Origin: a virus
Virus record (IMG/VR): IMGVR_UViG_3300009506_000165
Coordinates: 1-39,711 of that record
Direction: 5' to 3' (one strand)
DNA length: 39,711 bases
Below the pieces are notes generated by a model, which saw nothing but the letters and a program-made list of their open reading frames with translations, was not told the DNA's origin and did not search any database. Of this stretch, positions 15,733 through 22,609 are shown piece by piece (positions within the stretch are counted from its first letter, which is position 1; each line of letters starts with the position of its first letter). Made by a program: the position numbers and the translations under genes.

Positions 15733-16280
15733 AGGTCGAGATCCTCGAGGCGGCGCCGGTCGCGGCGGCTGGCCCGCAGCGTCGTCCGACCGGTCCGGCC
15801 GGCGGCGATGAAGTCGTCCAGCCAGAGCCGCTCGTCGGACGGGTCGAGCAGATCCTCGACGCTGGTCTTGGCTCGCTGTTCCCGCTGGACAGCGTGCGCC
15901 GTCTCCCACGTCCGCATCGCCGCCGGCGCCCACTCCGCCTCGGTGAGCTTCCCGTTCACCCAGCTGGCCGCCTTCACCGGCTCGGTGCCCTGCATCGGGA
16001 GGAGCAGCATCCGGTTCGTCAGGTCCGACACCCGTAGCTCGCCCTCCAGCTCGGCCACCCGGGCCGACGTCTTCGGTGCCGCTGCCCGGGCCTCGGCCAG
16101 CTCCCGCCGGGCCCGGGCCCGCCACCGGATGTTGGCGGCCAGGAGCCCGACGGCGAACACGAGGACGACAGCCCCGAGGCCGGGAGCGGCGGCGCCCGCC
16201 TCGGCCACCCTGGTCAGCACCTTGAGGACCACGCCGAGCACCAGGAGCCCGACGATTCCCTTCACGATTCCTGTTCTCAC
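15729..16280 (-). CDS. Membrane coiled-coil protein of the Tra-like operon
   Basis: A 183-residue protein with two membrane segments (residues about 8-24 and 33-50), a cytoplasmic coiled coil (RARARRELAEARAAAPKTSARVAELEGELRV) and a mixed C-terminal domain ending in basic and acidic residues. Unrecognised. GTG start at 16280 follows GAGGAGGG. It is separated from the translocase gene by the only real gap (161 bases) in this operon, which contains repeats. Confidence 0.55.
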   Translation of the reverse strand: MRTGIVKGIVGLLVLGVVLKVLTRVAEAGAAAPGLGAVVLVFAVGLLAANIRWRARARRELAEARAAAPKTSARVAELEGELRVSDLTNRMLLLPMQGTEPVKAASWVNGKLTEAEWAPAAMRTWETAHAVQREQRAKTSVEDLLDPSDERLWLDDFIAAGRTGRTTLRASRRDRRRLEDLDL

Positions 16281-16441
16281 ATCGCCCTCCTCTGGGCCGT
16301 GACGCGGGGAGCGCTCACACTCCCCTACTGGACGTTTCCCCTGGTCAGGACCCGGATGGTGTGTGACCTCACCGTCACACCGTCACACCGCCCCCGACCA
16401 GGGAAAACACGGCGTGGCACTGTGACGGCCGGACGAACCCC
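16281..16441. repeat. Repeat-rich gap next to the TraB-like gene (possible cis transfer or regulatory site)
   Basis: This gap holds five copies of TGTGAC/GTCACA in mixed orientation (16362, 16374, 16382, 16421, 16455; the last is inside the 3' end of the translocase gene) and a near-perfect inverted repeat TTTCCCCTGGTC (16335-16346) / GACCAGGGAAAA (16396-16407). In Streptomyces plasmids the cis-acting transfer locus often lies next to tra. A single GACCCGGA octamer (16349-16356), the pSVH1 TraB recognition word, also occurs. A plain operator region for the 16280 gene is the simpler alternative. Confidence 0.4.
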
Positions 16442-18499
16442 CTAGTCAGGGGCCGTCACATCGAATTCCTGCTCGAACGCGGCGACGACGTCGATCTGCC
16501 GCCAACCCCAGACCTGCCGGCCGCCCGGCTCCGGGCGGAACCGCCGCGTCTTCACGGCCACCAGGTCGCGCAGCGCCTGCTCCGTCATCGCGCCGTACCG
16601 GTCCGGGTTCACGATCCGCAGGGACTCCAGCACGAACGCCACCTGGACCCCGTCGTCGGACGGTCCGTAGCAGCCCAACACGTCGTCCAGGACCTGGCCA
16701 CGGGACACCGCCTCAGCCACCGGGACCGGCGGCACGACACCGGCCAGGCGCTCGACGATGGCCTCAGCCGACACCTTCGGCCAGCGGACCAGGCGGCCCT
16801 TGCCCTCCACCACCAGCCACGACATCCCGGCGTCGTCCTGGGAGAGGTCCGACGGTGCCCAGCCACGGCTGTGCGCCCGGGGGCCGAGCACCGCGTTGCC
16901 ATCACGCCACTCGTCCACGGCGAAACAGATCGCCGTCCCGCAGGATTTCAGCAGGTCAGCGGCCTTGGTGAGCGACCCGGGCCGCTGCGTCGACCAGATC
17001 GCTCCCACGCCGTACCCGGCTCCCTTGCGTGCCACGACCCCGCCGAGCCGGATGATCTCCGGGCCGTGCACGGGGTGCTCGACCGCCTCGGCCATCTCGT
17101 CCACGGACAGGAGCTCGAGCTGGAACCCGGGGGTGGCGTGGATCTCCGGGGTGATCCTCGACCAGCCCCTGGCCTTGTACTCGGGTGCCCTGGCCCGCCA
17201 CACGGCGTCGAGGTGGCGGAGGCCGGCCAGGACCGCCTCGGCGGCCTCGTCGTCGTCGGCGGTCGTCACCGAGCTGGCCACCCTGCCTTCCAGCGGGGCG
17301 CCATCACTGCCGCCCTTGGCCCACACGCATCGGACCCCGGCGCCGGCAGCTGCGGCGGCGGCCACCAGCGGCCGTAGGGCGGCAGTGGTCTTCCCGGTGC
17401 CGGACTGGCCGCCGATGATCACGTTCCGGTCGGCGAGTTGGATGGCCACCGTCTCCCCGTCGAGAGTCTGGCCGATCGGCACCCGCCACAGGTCGACGGG
17501 GGTGGCCGGGTCGGCCAGTGGCCATGGCACGTCGGCCGGGTCCTCGTCGAGGATCGTGACCCGGAGCCGGCCGGCCGAGTGGCCACGGCCAGCGTGGCCG
17601 AGGCGGAGCCGGTCGAGGGCGACGTCCATGGCCGAGCTGACCCCGGCGGCCACCTTGGCCACGTCGTCGGCGGCCACCCCTCCCGGGAGCTCGAGGACCC
17701 CGGTCTCGCCGTGGCCGGTGTGGTGTGGCCGCTCCGCCCACCTGGCCTCATGACCGGCGGCCAGGGCCCTGGCCACGGCGGGGATCTTGGTGGCCACGGC
17801 GGCCATGACGGCGGCGGCCACCAGGCGGCCACCCGTGGCCGGGTCGTCGTCGACCTCGGTGGCCACCTGCGGCCGGAGGCTGGCCACCAGGCCCATGGCC
17901 ACGGCCAGACGCCCGGCCGGCCAACCGGCGGCCACGGCCACGATGGCCACGACGGCGATGGCCAGCCACCGGCCACCGGCCACGAGCCACCACCCGGCGG
18001 CCACCACGGCGGCCACCGTGGCCACGGCCGTGAGGAACAGGGCGGCCACGATCACCGCGGTGTTGGCCACGAACGCGGTTCCGGCCACGGCGGCGGCCAC
18101 CCCGTCGTCACCGGCCACGGTGGCGGTGGCCATGGCCGCTCCGGCCACGACGGCCAGGAGGACCACGGCGGCCACGGTGAGCCACCCGGTGGCGCCGGCC
18201 ACGGTGGCCACGACTGAGACGGCCAGGGCGACGACGGCGGCAGCGGCGGCCCGTTCCTCGACGGGGGTGGCGAGTTCGGCCATCCGGGCCCGGCGGGCGG
18301 CGTGGAGGTCGCCGAGCTCCTGGCCGGTGGTCCCGGCGAGCTGGGCGGCGGCGATGTCCCGGGTCCAGGCCCGGCCGACGTCGCGGGCGTCGTGGTCGAG
18401 GCACCACCATGGCCACCATGCTCCGGCGGCTGCTGCGGGGCGCCAGGCGTGGCGGGCGGTGGCCCACCACCATGCGAGGAGGCGACGGATGCGGGTCAC
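16442..18499 (-). CDS. TraB/FtsK-type DNA translocase
   Basis: A 685-residue protein. The N-terminal third has four to six membrane segments (residues about 85-225). The motor follows: Walker A GGQSGTGKT (about 358-366), Walker B LLSVDE (about 460-466) and an FtsK-like STQRPG segment. The last 70 residues (VLESLRIVNPDRYGAMTEQALRDLVA, then WGWRQIDVVAAFEQEF) look like a winged helix, where TraB/FtsK read DNA. The architecture matches actinomycete plasmid TraB/TraSA, which moves double-stranded DNA between cells, rather than a phage packaging enzyme. The start is the GTG at 18499 overlapping the upstream stop. Confidence 0.8.
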   Translation of the reverse strand: MTRIRRLLAWWWATARHAWRPAAAAGAWWPWWCLDHDARDVGRAWTRDIAAAQLAGTTGQELGDLHAARRARMAELATPVEERAAAAAVVALAVSVVATVAGATGWLTVAAVVLLAVVAGAAMATATVAGDDGVAAAVAGTAFVANTAVIVAALFLTAVATVAAVVAAGWWLVAGGRWLAIAVVAIVAVAAGWPAGRLAVAMGLVASLRPQVATEVDDDPATGGRLVAAAVMAAVATKIPAVARALAAGHEARWAERPHHTGHGETGVLELPGGVAADDVAKVAAGVSSAMDVALDRLRLGHAGRGHSAGRLRVTILDEDPADVPWPLADPATPVDLWRVPIGQTLDGETVAIQLADRNVIIGGQSGTGKTTAALRPLVAAAAAAGAGVRCVWAKGGSDGAPLEGRVASSVTTADDDEAAEAVLAGLRHLDAVWRARAPEYKARGWSRITPEIHATPGFQLELLSVDEMAEAVEHPVHGPEIIRLGGVVARKGAGYGVGAIWSTQRPGSLTKAADLLKSCGTAICFAVDEWRDGNAVLGPRAHSRGWAPSDLSQDDAGMSWLVVEGKGRLVRWPKVSAEAIVERLAGVVPPVPVAEAVSRGQVLDDVLGCYGPSDDGVQVAFVLESLRIVNPDRYGAMTEQALRDLVAVKTRRFRPEPGGRQVWGWRQIDVVAAFEQEFDVTAPD

Positions 18500-18957
18500 C
18501 GGTCCACGTCCGACCATGGGCAGTGGAGCGTGATGGCCTCGTCGTCCTGGGCGGGTACCGAGCACGTCATCTCGTAGCCACCGGCGTTGGTGACCCTGAT
18601 CGGGCCGTAGTCGACCGGGGCCGGCTCGCCACCGGGGAGCACAGCCCACATGGCCACAGGCAGCGACGCCAGCCAGATCCCGACTCCGACCGCCAGCCAC
18701 ACCCGCTGCCGCCGCCACAGCGGTGCCGTGGGCTCGGAGGCCGTGGCCCGGTCGTGCGCGTCGAGGAGCTCCTGGACCCGGCCCGTGCAGGTGTCCGGGG
18801 CCAGAGCCCAGACCCCGTCACCGTGGCGCAAGGTCTCGACCGCTACGAGCTGGGCCCGCTCAGCGGCCTCGGTCGGCAGCTCCGGCTCACCGGGCCACCG
18901 GGCCACGTCGGCGGCGACCAGCGCCGCCAACGTGTGGTTGTCGACCTCGATCCTCAT
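18496..18957 (-). CDS. Single-span membrane protein upstream of the translocase
   Basis: A 153-residue protein with a soluble helical N-terminal domain (residues 1-80, acidic), one membrane segment (about 87-108, VWLAVGVGIWLASLPVAMWAVL) and a short outer domain containing two cysteines (MTCSVP, LHCPW) that could form a disulfide. Unrecognised. ATG overlaps the upstream stop and its own stop overlaps the translocase start, so it is likely a partner of that protein. Confidence 0.6.
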   Translation of the reverse strand: MRIEVDNHTLAALVAADVARWPGEPELPTEAAERAQLVAVETLRHGDGVWALAPDTCTGRVQELLDAHDRATASEPTAPLWRRQRVWLAVGVGIWLASLPVAMWAVLPGGEPAPVDYGPIRVTNAGGYEMTCSVPAQDDEAITLHCPWSDVDR

Positions 18958-19676
18958 CCCACCTTCTCCTCTGCTCGCTCTTCCTTCATGTCCCGCGCCC
19001 AGTTGCTGACCGTCTTGCGGGGCACGTCGACCTCACGGGCCGTCTCCGACACCGACGTCCCGTCGGCCAGGAGCTCCCGGGCCCGGGCCACGGTGGCCGG
19101 GTCGTGCTGGCCGGCCGCCTTCCGTGCCGTCCGCTTCCTGCTCGGCCTCGGCGCCGGTGCCGGGGCGGGCACGGGGATCGGGGCCGGGTCGGCGTCGTCG
19201 GCGTGGACGACCCGGAGGCGGTGCCCGTGGCCCCCGCCCGCCTCCGGGTCGGGAGCCGTCACGGGCAGCGGGTTGGGGACTACCCGGCTGCCGGCTGGCT
19301 CGACCTCGGCCACGTCCTCATCCGGTCGGGCCCACAGCAGGTAGAGGCCACCCATCGTCATGATCAGATCCGCCAGGGCCGGGTAGACGGTGGCGATCCA
19401 CGCCTCCTCGGTGAGGCGGACGTAGGCCGAGATGTGCCCGTAGGACACGGCGGCGCCGATGGCCCACACCGACGCGCCGAACATGGAGATCACACCCCGC
19501 CGCCACCCGGCGACCCGGTGGCCCCGGACGATGAGCTCGAACGCGAGGAGCTGCCCGACGGGGGCGACCATGCGGGTCGCTCCGGCGGTGACGTCTGGGG
19601 CCATGAGGGCGTTGGCGGCCATGGATGCGGCGAGCCCTCCCCAGAGGCACAGGGCGGCGAGGCGCCGGTCGGTCAT
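18954..19676 (-). CDS. DUF2637-like membrane protein with C-terminal HTH
   Basis: A 240-residue protein. Residues 1-120 contain four membrane segments (LAALCLWGGLAASMAANALM, VAPVGQLLAFELIVRG, GVISMFGASVWAIGAAVSYG, IATVYPALADLIMTMGGLYLLW), resembling DUF2637/Spd proteins of actinomycete conjugative elements. A Pro/Ala linker (about 130-185) leads to a helix-turn-helix (about 195-225, VARARELLADGTSVSETAREVDVPRKTVSNWARD). It may tie plasmid DNA to the membrane. ATG 19676 or GTG 19679 are both possible. Confidence 0.65.
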   Translation of the reverse strand: MTDRRLAALCLWGGLAASMAANALMAPDVTAGATRMVAPVGQLLAFELIVRGHRVAGWRRGVISMFGASVWAIGAAVSYGHISAYVRLTEEAWIATVYPALADLIMTMGGLYLLWARPDEDVAEVEPAGSRVVPNPLPVTAPDPEAGGGHGHRLRVVHADDADPAPIPVPAPAPAPRPSRKRTARKAAGQHDPATVARARELLADGTSVSETAREVDVPRKTVSNWARDMKEERAEEKVG

Positions 19677-19966
19677 CACCCGAACACCGCCGAGATCAGT
19701 GCGTTCCCGGTGGTCATGACCCACGTGATGATGACCCACAGGGCACCACCGAGCAGGACTCCGATGATCAACGGCCGCTTCATCACGGCCCCGATCGCGC
19801 CCCGGGGGATCTCCCCGGTGGCACCGCCGATCAGGAGCAGGATGAACCCGATCACGATGACGGCGTAGACACCCCACCTGGCGTAGTACTCGATGGTGCT
19901 CTTCGCCTCGCCGAGCTTGCTGTCGATGGCGGTGGACTGTGCGATGAAGGCGATCAGCGGAGCCAC
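19676..19966 (-). CDS. Small two-span membrane protein (TrbC/VirB2-like topology)
   Basis: A 96-residue protein with a polar N-terminal part and two membrane segments (residues about 33-52, VYAVIVIGFILLLIGG, and about 66-84, LIIGVLLGGALWVIITWV) joined by a short basic loop. The topology recalls pilin-like or TrbC-type subunits, but no pilin signature is seen. The GTG at 19966 is chosen because AAGGAGG lies 7 bases before it; a longer ORF would place that site inside the coding region. Confidence 0.6.
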   Translation of the reverse strand: MAPLIAFIAQSTAIDSKLGEAKSTIEYYARWGVYAVIVIGFILLLIGGATGEIPRGAIGAVMKRPLIIGVLLGGALWVIITWVMTTGNALISAVFG

Positions 19967-20298
19967 GATCCGCCCTCCTTCCAATCACCGGACCGGCCCC
20001 ACCGGGGGGTGGACTGGGCGACCTGGTCCCGTGCGGCGCCCCACCCACGGGCAGCGCCTCGCACGGCGGCCGAGCGGGCAGCGGTCTGGGCCTGGGCCCG
20101 TGTCGGGGCCTGCTTGCGGGCCTCGGTGGCCACATCGGCCCCGAACCCCTTGGCGGCACCCCAGCCCCGGGAGGCTCCCCGGGACGCCGTGCGGGTGGCG
20201 GTCCCAGCCCACCCGGTGCGGCCCTGGGGGCGGCGGGCCGGGGGCCGGCTCGAGGGGGCGCCGTTGGGCGCCTCGGTCTTCTTGCCTCGGCCCCACAT
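19954..20298 (-). CDS. Basic Ala/Arg/Gly/Trp-rich protein of the Tra-like operon
   Basis: A 114-residue, strongly basic, low-complexity protein with internal duplications: GASRGWGAAKGFGADVATEARKQ and VRGAARGWGAARDQVAQ. It could bind nucleic acid or the inner face of the membrane. The ATG at 20298 overlaps the previous stop (TGATG), and the end overlaps the next gene by 13 bases. Unrecognised. Confidence 0.5.
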   Translation of the reverse strand: MWGRGKKTEAPNGAPSSRPPARRPQGRTGWAGTATRTASRGASRGWGAAKGFGADVATEARKQAPTRAQAQTAARSAAVRGAARGWGAARDQVAQSTPRWGRSGDWKEGGSWLR

Positions 20299-20537
20299 CA
20301 GGCGTTCACCAGCTTCACGGCCTGGGCCCGGGAGTAGTAGAAGCTCTCGTCGCCGTACTGGGCGTGGTGGACGTAGATGATGCAGTGCACACCGTCGCCG
20401 CAGTACTCGACGCCGGTCACCCGGAACTCGGTGCCCTCGGCGTAGTCCTCGCATCCGGCGTGCTCGAAGACGTCGTCGATCCCGAGGTCCTCGGCGGCCA
20501 CCTCGTCGCCGGTCGTGCTGTTCGATCCCCATCTCAT
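20298..20537 (-). CDS. Small acidic hypothetical protein, first gene of the Tra-like operon
   Basis: A 79-residue acidic protein with an N-terminal acidic helix and a strand-rich C-terminal half (TEFRVTGVEYCGDGVHCIIYVHHAQYGDESFYYSRAQAVKLVNA) that looks like a compact beta fold with three cysteines. Unrecognised. The ATG follows GAGGTGAC. It is preceded by a 117-base leader with a large hairpin. Confidence 0.6.
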   Translation of the reverse strand: MRWGSNSTTGDEVAAEDLGIDDVFEHAGCEDYAEGTEFRVTGVEYCGDGVHCIIYVHHAQYGDESFYYSRAQAVKLVNA

Positions 20538-20575
20538 GGTCTGTCACCTCGCTGGTCGGCGGTAGGGGGAACGGG

Positions 20576-20614
20576 GCCGGCCCCGGTGGTGGAGGGGGTC
20601 CACCTGGGGCCGGC
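20576..20614 (-). promoter_or_regulatory. Leader hairpin of the Tra-like operon
   Basis: GCCGGCCCC-GGTGG pairs with CCACC-T-GGGGCCGGC (9 + 5 bp with one bulge, 10-base loop) in the untranslated leader between the promoter at 20661-20689 and the first gene at 20537. It may attenuate or stabilise the message. There is no adjacent T-run. Confidence 0.45.
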
Positions 20615-20657
20615 TCCGGCGTGCGGTCCGGTCCGCCGTCCGGACCAGCACCGCCCC

Positions 20658-20686
20658 TTGATCGTAAACCCGATCCGGTTGATAAT
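20658..20686 (+). promoter_or_regulatory. Rightward leaderless promoter of the gene at 20693
   Basis: TTGATC (20658-20663), 17-base spacer, GATAAT (20681-20686), then six bases to the ATG at 20693. The -10 box is embedded in the palindrome GTTGATAATCAAC (20678-20690). It overlaps almost fully with an opposing leftward promoter. Confidence 0.65.
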
Positions 20687-20689
20687 CAA
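20661..20689 (-). promoter_or_regulatory. Leftward promoter of the Tra-like operon
   Basis: On the minus strand: TTGATT (20689-20684), 17-base spacer, TACGAT (20666-20661). It would start RNA near 20654, upstream of the gene at 20537. Polymerase cannot sit on this and the rightward promoter at once, so the two are mutually exclusive. Confidence 0.6.
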
Positions 20690-20692
20690 CAC

Positions 20693-21079
20693 ATGTCGTA
20701 CGATCATCTACCGGACCAGGACGGAGGCCGTACCCTCGTGCTCGTGACCAGGCCCCGACAAGACGTCCCCGAAGACCTCGCCCGCCGGCTCGCCGAGGCC
20801 CGCGACCGAGGCGCCACCGACCACGACGCCTACGCCGCCCTGGCCCCCACCGACCCCCTCGAACGGGTCGCCTGGTCCACCCCCCTCGGCATGGACTCCG
20901 ACATCCACCTCGACGCCGTCACCGAATGCCGGGCACGCCTCATCCCCTGGCGGTGGATCTCCGTCGCCGCCGGCAACCCCGACGACGACCGGGTCACCGA
21001 CCTCCACCGCCGGGCACTGGAACGGGCACTCGACCGGCAGGCCGACCGCCGCCCCCCGCAACCTGACCGTAACAGGTAG
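20693..21079 (+). CDS. Hypothetical leaderless protein opposite the Tra-like operon
   Basis: A 128-residue protein, unrecognised. It has helical segments (VPEDLARRLAEARDRGATDHDAYAAL; VTDLHRRALERALDRQ) and a central aromatic part (CRARLIPWRWISVAAG). The ATG lies 6 bases after a -10 box, suggesting leaderless translation. Because it is controlled by a promoter that excludes the Tra-like operon promoter, a regulatory role is possible but unproven. Confidence 0.55.
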   Translation: MSYDHLPDQDGGRTLVLVTRPRQDVPEDLARRLAEARDRGATDHDAYAALAPTDPLERVAWSTPLGMDSDIHLDAVTECRARLIPWRWISVAAGNPDDDRVTDLHRRALERALDRQADRRPPQPDRNR

Positions 21080-21119
21080 AATCACCCACGGCCCGTCCGC
21101 CAAGACCAGGGCCACACAT

Positions 21120-21148
21120 GAGGCCCCGGGAGTCGCCCCCGGGGCCTC
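21120..21148 (+). terminator. Hairpin terminator after the gene at 20693
   Basis: GAGGCCCCGGG and CCCGGGGCCTC form a perfect 11-bp stem with a 7-base loop, 41 bases after the stop. T-run absent, which is common for high-GC actinobacterial terminators. Confidence 0.65.
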
Positions 21149-21173
21149 GCTGCGTCACCGCCGTAGGCTCACC

Positions 21174-21231
21174 GGGGAGGGGAGGGGACCACGGCTAGGC
21201 ATCCCAACGCTGGCCTGAGGGCCCCCTCCCC
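21174..21231. repeat. Long-loop inverted repeat beside the integrase remnant
   Basis: GGGGAGGGG (21174-21182) can pair with CCCCTCCCC (21223-21231) across a 40-base loop, just past the integrase stop. It may be a bidirectional terminator or part of the former attachment region. The core attP sequence cannot be identified by eye. Confidence 0.3.
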
Positions 21232-21238
21232 CACCGAG

Positions 21239-21550
21239 TCACCCACGATCCAGATACGTCGCATCGAGTACGTAGTCGTGTAGATCGATCGCAGCAGCGT
21301 TCAGATACACCTCCGTGCTGCTGATCGACTCGTGGCCCAGGAGACGCTGCAGGATCGGCATCGGGGTCCCCGCCAGAGCGTGCTCCAAGGCGAACGTGTG
21401 CCGCCACTGATGCGACGTCACATGCGCCCCCACCAGCCACGACGCCTCCAGCATCACCCGGGCCGCCGTCCCCGGCGTCACGTTGCCCTTCGCCCCCGGG
21501 CCCGGGCGCTTCGACGCCCACATCGGCCCCGCGTACCGGCCCTTGCCGAG
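21239..21550 (-). pseudogene. Truncated tyrosine recombinase (integrase), C-terminal catalytic part only
   Basis: About 100 residues of an integrase catalytic domain remain: HQWR (box II His and Arg), LGH (second His) and STEVYLN with the nucleophilic Tyr. The first catalytic Arg and the whole N-terminal arm-binding and core-binding parts are missing. The frame stays open further upstream, but past about 21550 its sequence is the shadow of the opposite-strand gene. An ATG at 21523 could make a 94-residue fragment, which would lack recombinase activity. The exact break is an estimate. Confidence 0.7.
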
Positions 21551-21655
21551 ATCAAGGCGGCCGATGGGCTCGTCGTCACCACCGGCCACCACACCGGCGA
21601 GATCGACCCAGCGGGGCGGTGGTACGTTGACGCCGTCATCGACGGAGCGTCGGTG

Positions 21656-21955
21656 ATGGGGGACATCACGGTGGGCAGCAACACGATGCTCGTCAACTCG
21701 AAGGTGTACGGCGGGGTCGAGGGCCTGCCGTACGCCTCGGCGGTGCGACTCATCGGCAACACCATCTTCGGCAAGGGCTTCAGTGGCATCAGGTACCACG
21801 CCGATGGTGAGGACGTTGTCGTGGCCCCGACCGGGGCCCGGATGATGATGCGCCCCGGGTTCACCTGGGACCCATCGGGGGCGGGCGAGGTCAACCCGCC
21901 ACAGGTCGCCCACGACCTGTTCTGGCCGGACGGCTCCACCGAGGAGACCCCGTGA
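21656..21955 (+). CDS. Hypothetical beta-rich protein, possibly 5'-truncated
   Basis: A 99-residue ORF from ATG 21656 (GACGGAGCG upstream); the frame is open further upstream. The sequence GDITVGSNTMLVNSKVYGG...LIGNTIFGKGFSGI has short-strand/turn periodicity like a left-handed helix or surface beta-helix piece, followed by a Pro/Trp-rich tail. Upstream of about 21550 the frame runs into the integrase remnant on the other strand, so this gene may have lost its original start at the same junction. Confidence 0.45.
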   Translation: MGDITVGSNTMLVNSKVYGGVEGLPYASAVRLIGNTIFGKGFSGIRYHADGEDVVVAPTGARMMMRPGFTWDPSGAGEVNPPQVAHDLFWPDGSTEETP

Positions 21956-22239
21956 CCGGCGAATCGCCACTCTCCAACCTCCGACGGGCCGCTGCTAAGT
22001 GGGCCGAGCAGGTCGGGCCGGAGGGCTTGGCGCTCGGCTCCGGGCCACTACTGACCGGCTCCGAGCGGGAACTGTTCCACCGGGCCGAGCAGGTGGAGCT
22101 GGCCGCTGCCCGCCACGGCCTCGACCGGGAGGCGCTCGCAACCGCCGTCTCCGACGCCCTAGCCCAGTCATGGAAGCTGGAGTTCGACGACGCCCTGCGG
22201 TCCGCCATCCAAGACCTCACCACCGAGGAGGGCCCGTAG
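21952..22239 (+). CDS. Hypothetical helical protein
   Basis: A 95-residue mainly helical protein (LRRAAAKWAEQVG; ERELFHRAEQVELAAARHGLDREALATAVSDALAQSWKLEFDDALRSAI). Unrecognised. GTG start overlaps the preceding stop (GTGA), and a perfect terminator follows 52 bases after its stop, so these two genes form a short unit. Confidence 0.55.
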   Translation: MTGESPLSNLRRAAAKWAEQVGPEGLALGSGPLLTGSERELFHRAEQVELAAARHGLDREALATAVSDALAQSWKLEFDDALRSAIQDLTTEEGP

Positions 22240-22290
22240 CACACCCCCCGCAACCGGCCCGCAACGGCCTACCATCGGACACGGACGAGG

Positions 22291-22316
22291 AGCCCCCAGC
22301 CCATCAGCTGGGGGCT
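22291..22316 (+). terminator. Intrinsic terminator
   Basis: AGCCCCCAGC and GCTGGGGGCT form a perfect 10-bp stem with loop CCATCA, followed by CTTCC. It separates the 21656-22239 unit from the early operon promoter downstream. Confidence 0.75.
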
Positions 22317-22399
22317 CTTCCACGTCCCAGGGGCGGGCTGTCACACCTCGCCGTCAGCATGGCCGTGTGGGTCGAACGGCTCATCTGCTCTGGAAACCC

Positions 22400-22431
22400 T
22401 TGCACGGTCAACGGTCACCGTGTACCGTGCA
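22400..22431 (+). promoter_or_regulatory. Early operon promoter within a 31-bp palindrome
   Basis: TTGCAC (22400-22405), 17-base spacer and a weak -10 TACCGT (22423-22428), seven bases before the ATG at 22436. A 31-bp near-palindrome at 22401-22431 covers it: outer arms TGCACGGT/ACCGTGCA, inner arms ACGGT/ACCGT, centre 22416, with only two mismatched pairs. It is a strong candidate operator for a repressor of the rightward early operon. Confidence 0.6.
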
Positions 22432-22435
22432 TCAC

Positions 22436-22609
22436 ATGGTCAAACGCAGCAACACAGCAGCGGCGACACAAGCCCGCATGGCCGCCGCCGCACACCAGCG
22501 GGCACACAACCCCGACACCCTCGGCCACGCACTCCGCACCATCCGAGCCGCCGTGGCCGCCGACCTCGTCACCACCGACCAGGTCATCACCGAGATCACC
22601 GCCGCCTGA
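22436..22609 (+). CDS. Small helical protein, first gene of the early operon
   Basis: A 57-residue protein: a basic Ala-rich N-terminal part followed by a helical C-terminal half (LGHALRTIRAAVAADLVTTDQVITEITAA). The ATG is 7 bases after the predicted -10, so the mRNA is probably leaderless. Placed directly at an operator, it could be a small autoregulator, but no DNA-binding motif is evident. Confidence 0.5.
   Translation: MVKRSNTAAATQARMAAAAHQRAHNPDTLGHALRTIRAAVAADLVTTDQVITEITAA

Noticed and set aside
16346-16360. GACCCGGA as a TraB recognition cluster
   Set aside because: Only one copy lies in this gap, and the octamer also occurs inside a gene near 35805. In a GC-rich genome one copy is not evidence for a clt locus.
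17700-18250. Frequent GGCCAC words as a DNA repeat or uptake signal
   Set aside because: They follow from Val-Ala and Ala-Thr codons in the membrane segments of the translocase and show no regular spacing.
21239-21970. Integrase reading frame taken as a full 243-residue protein
   Set aside because: Residues upstream of about 21550 have no integrase character and mirror the opposite-strand gene; only the C-terminal part is real.
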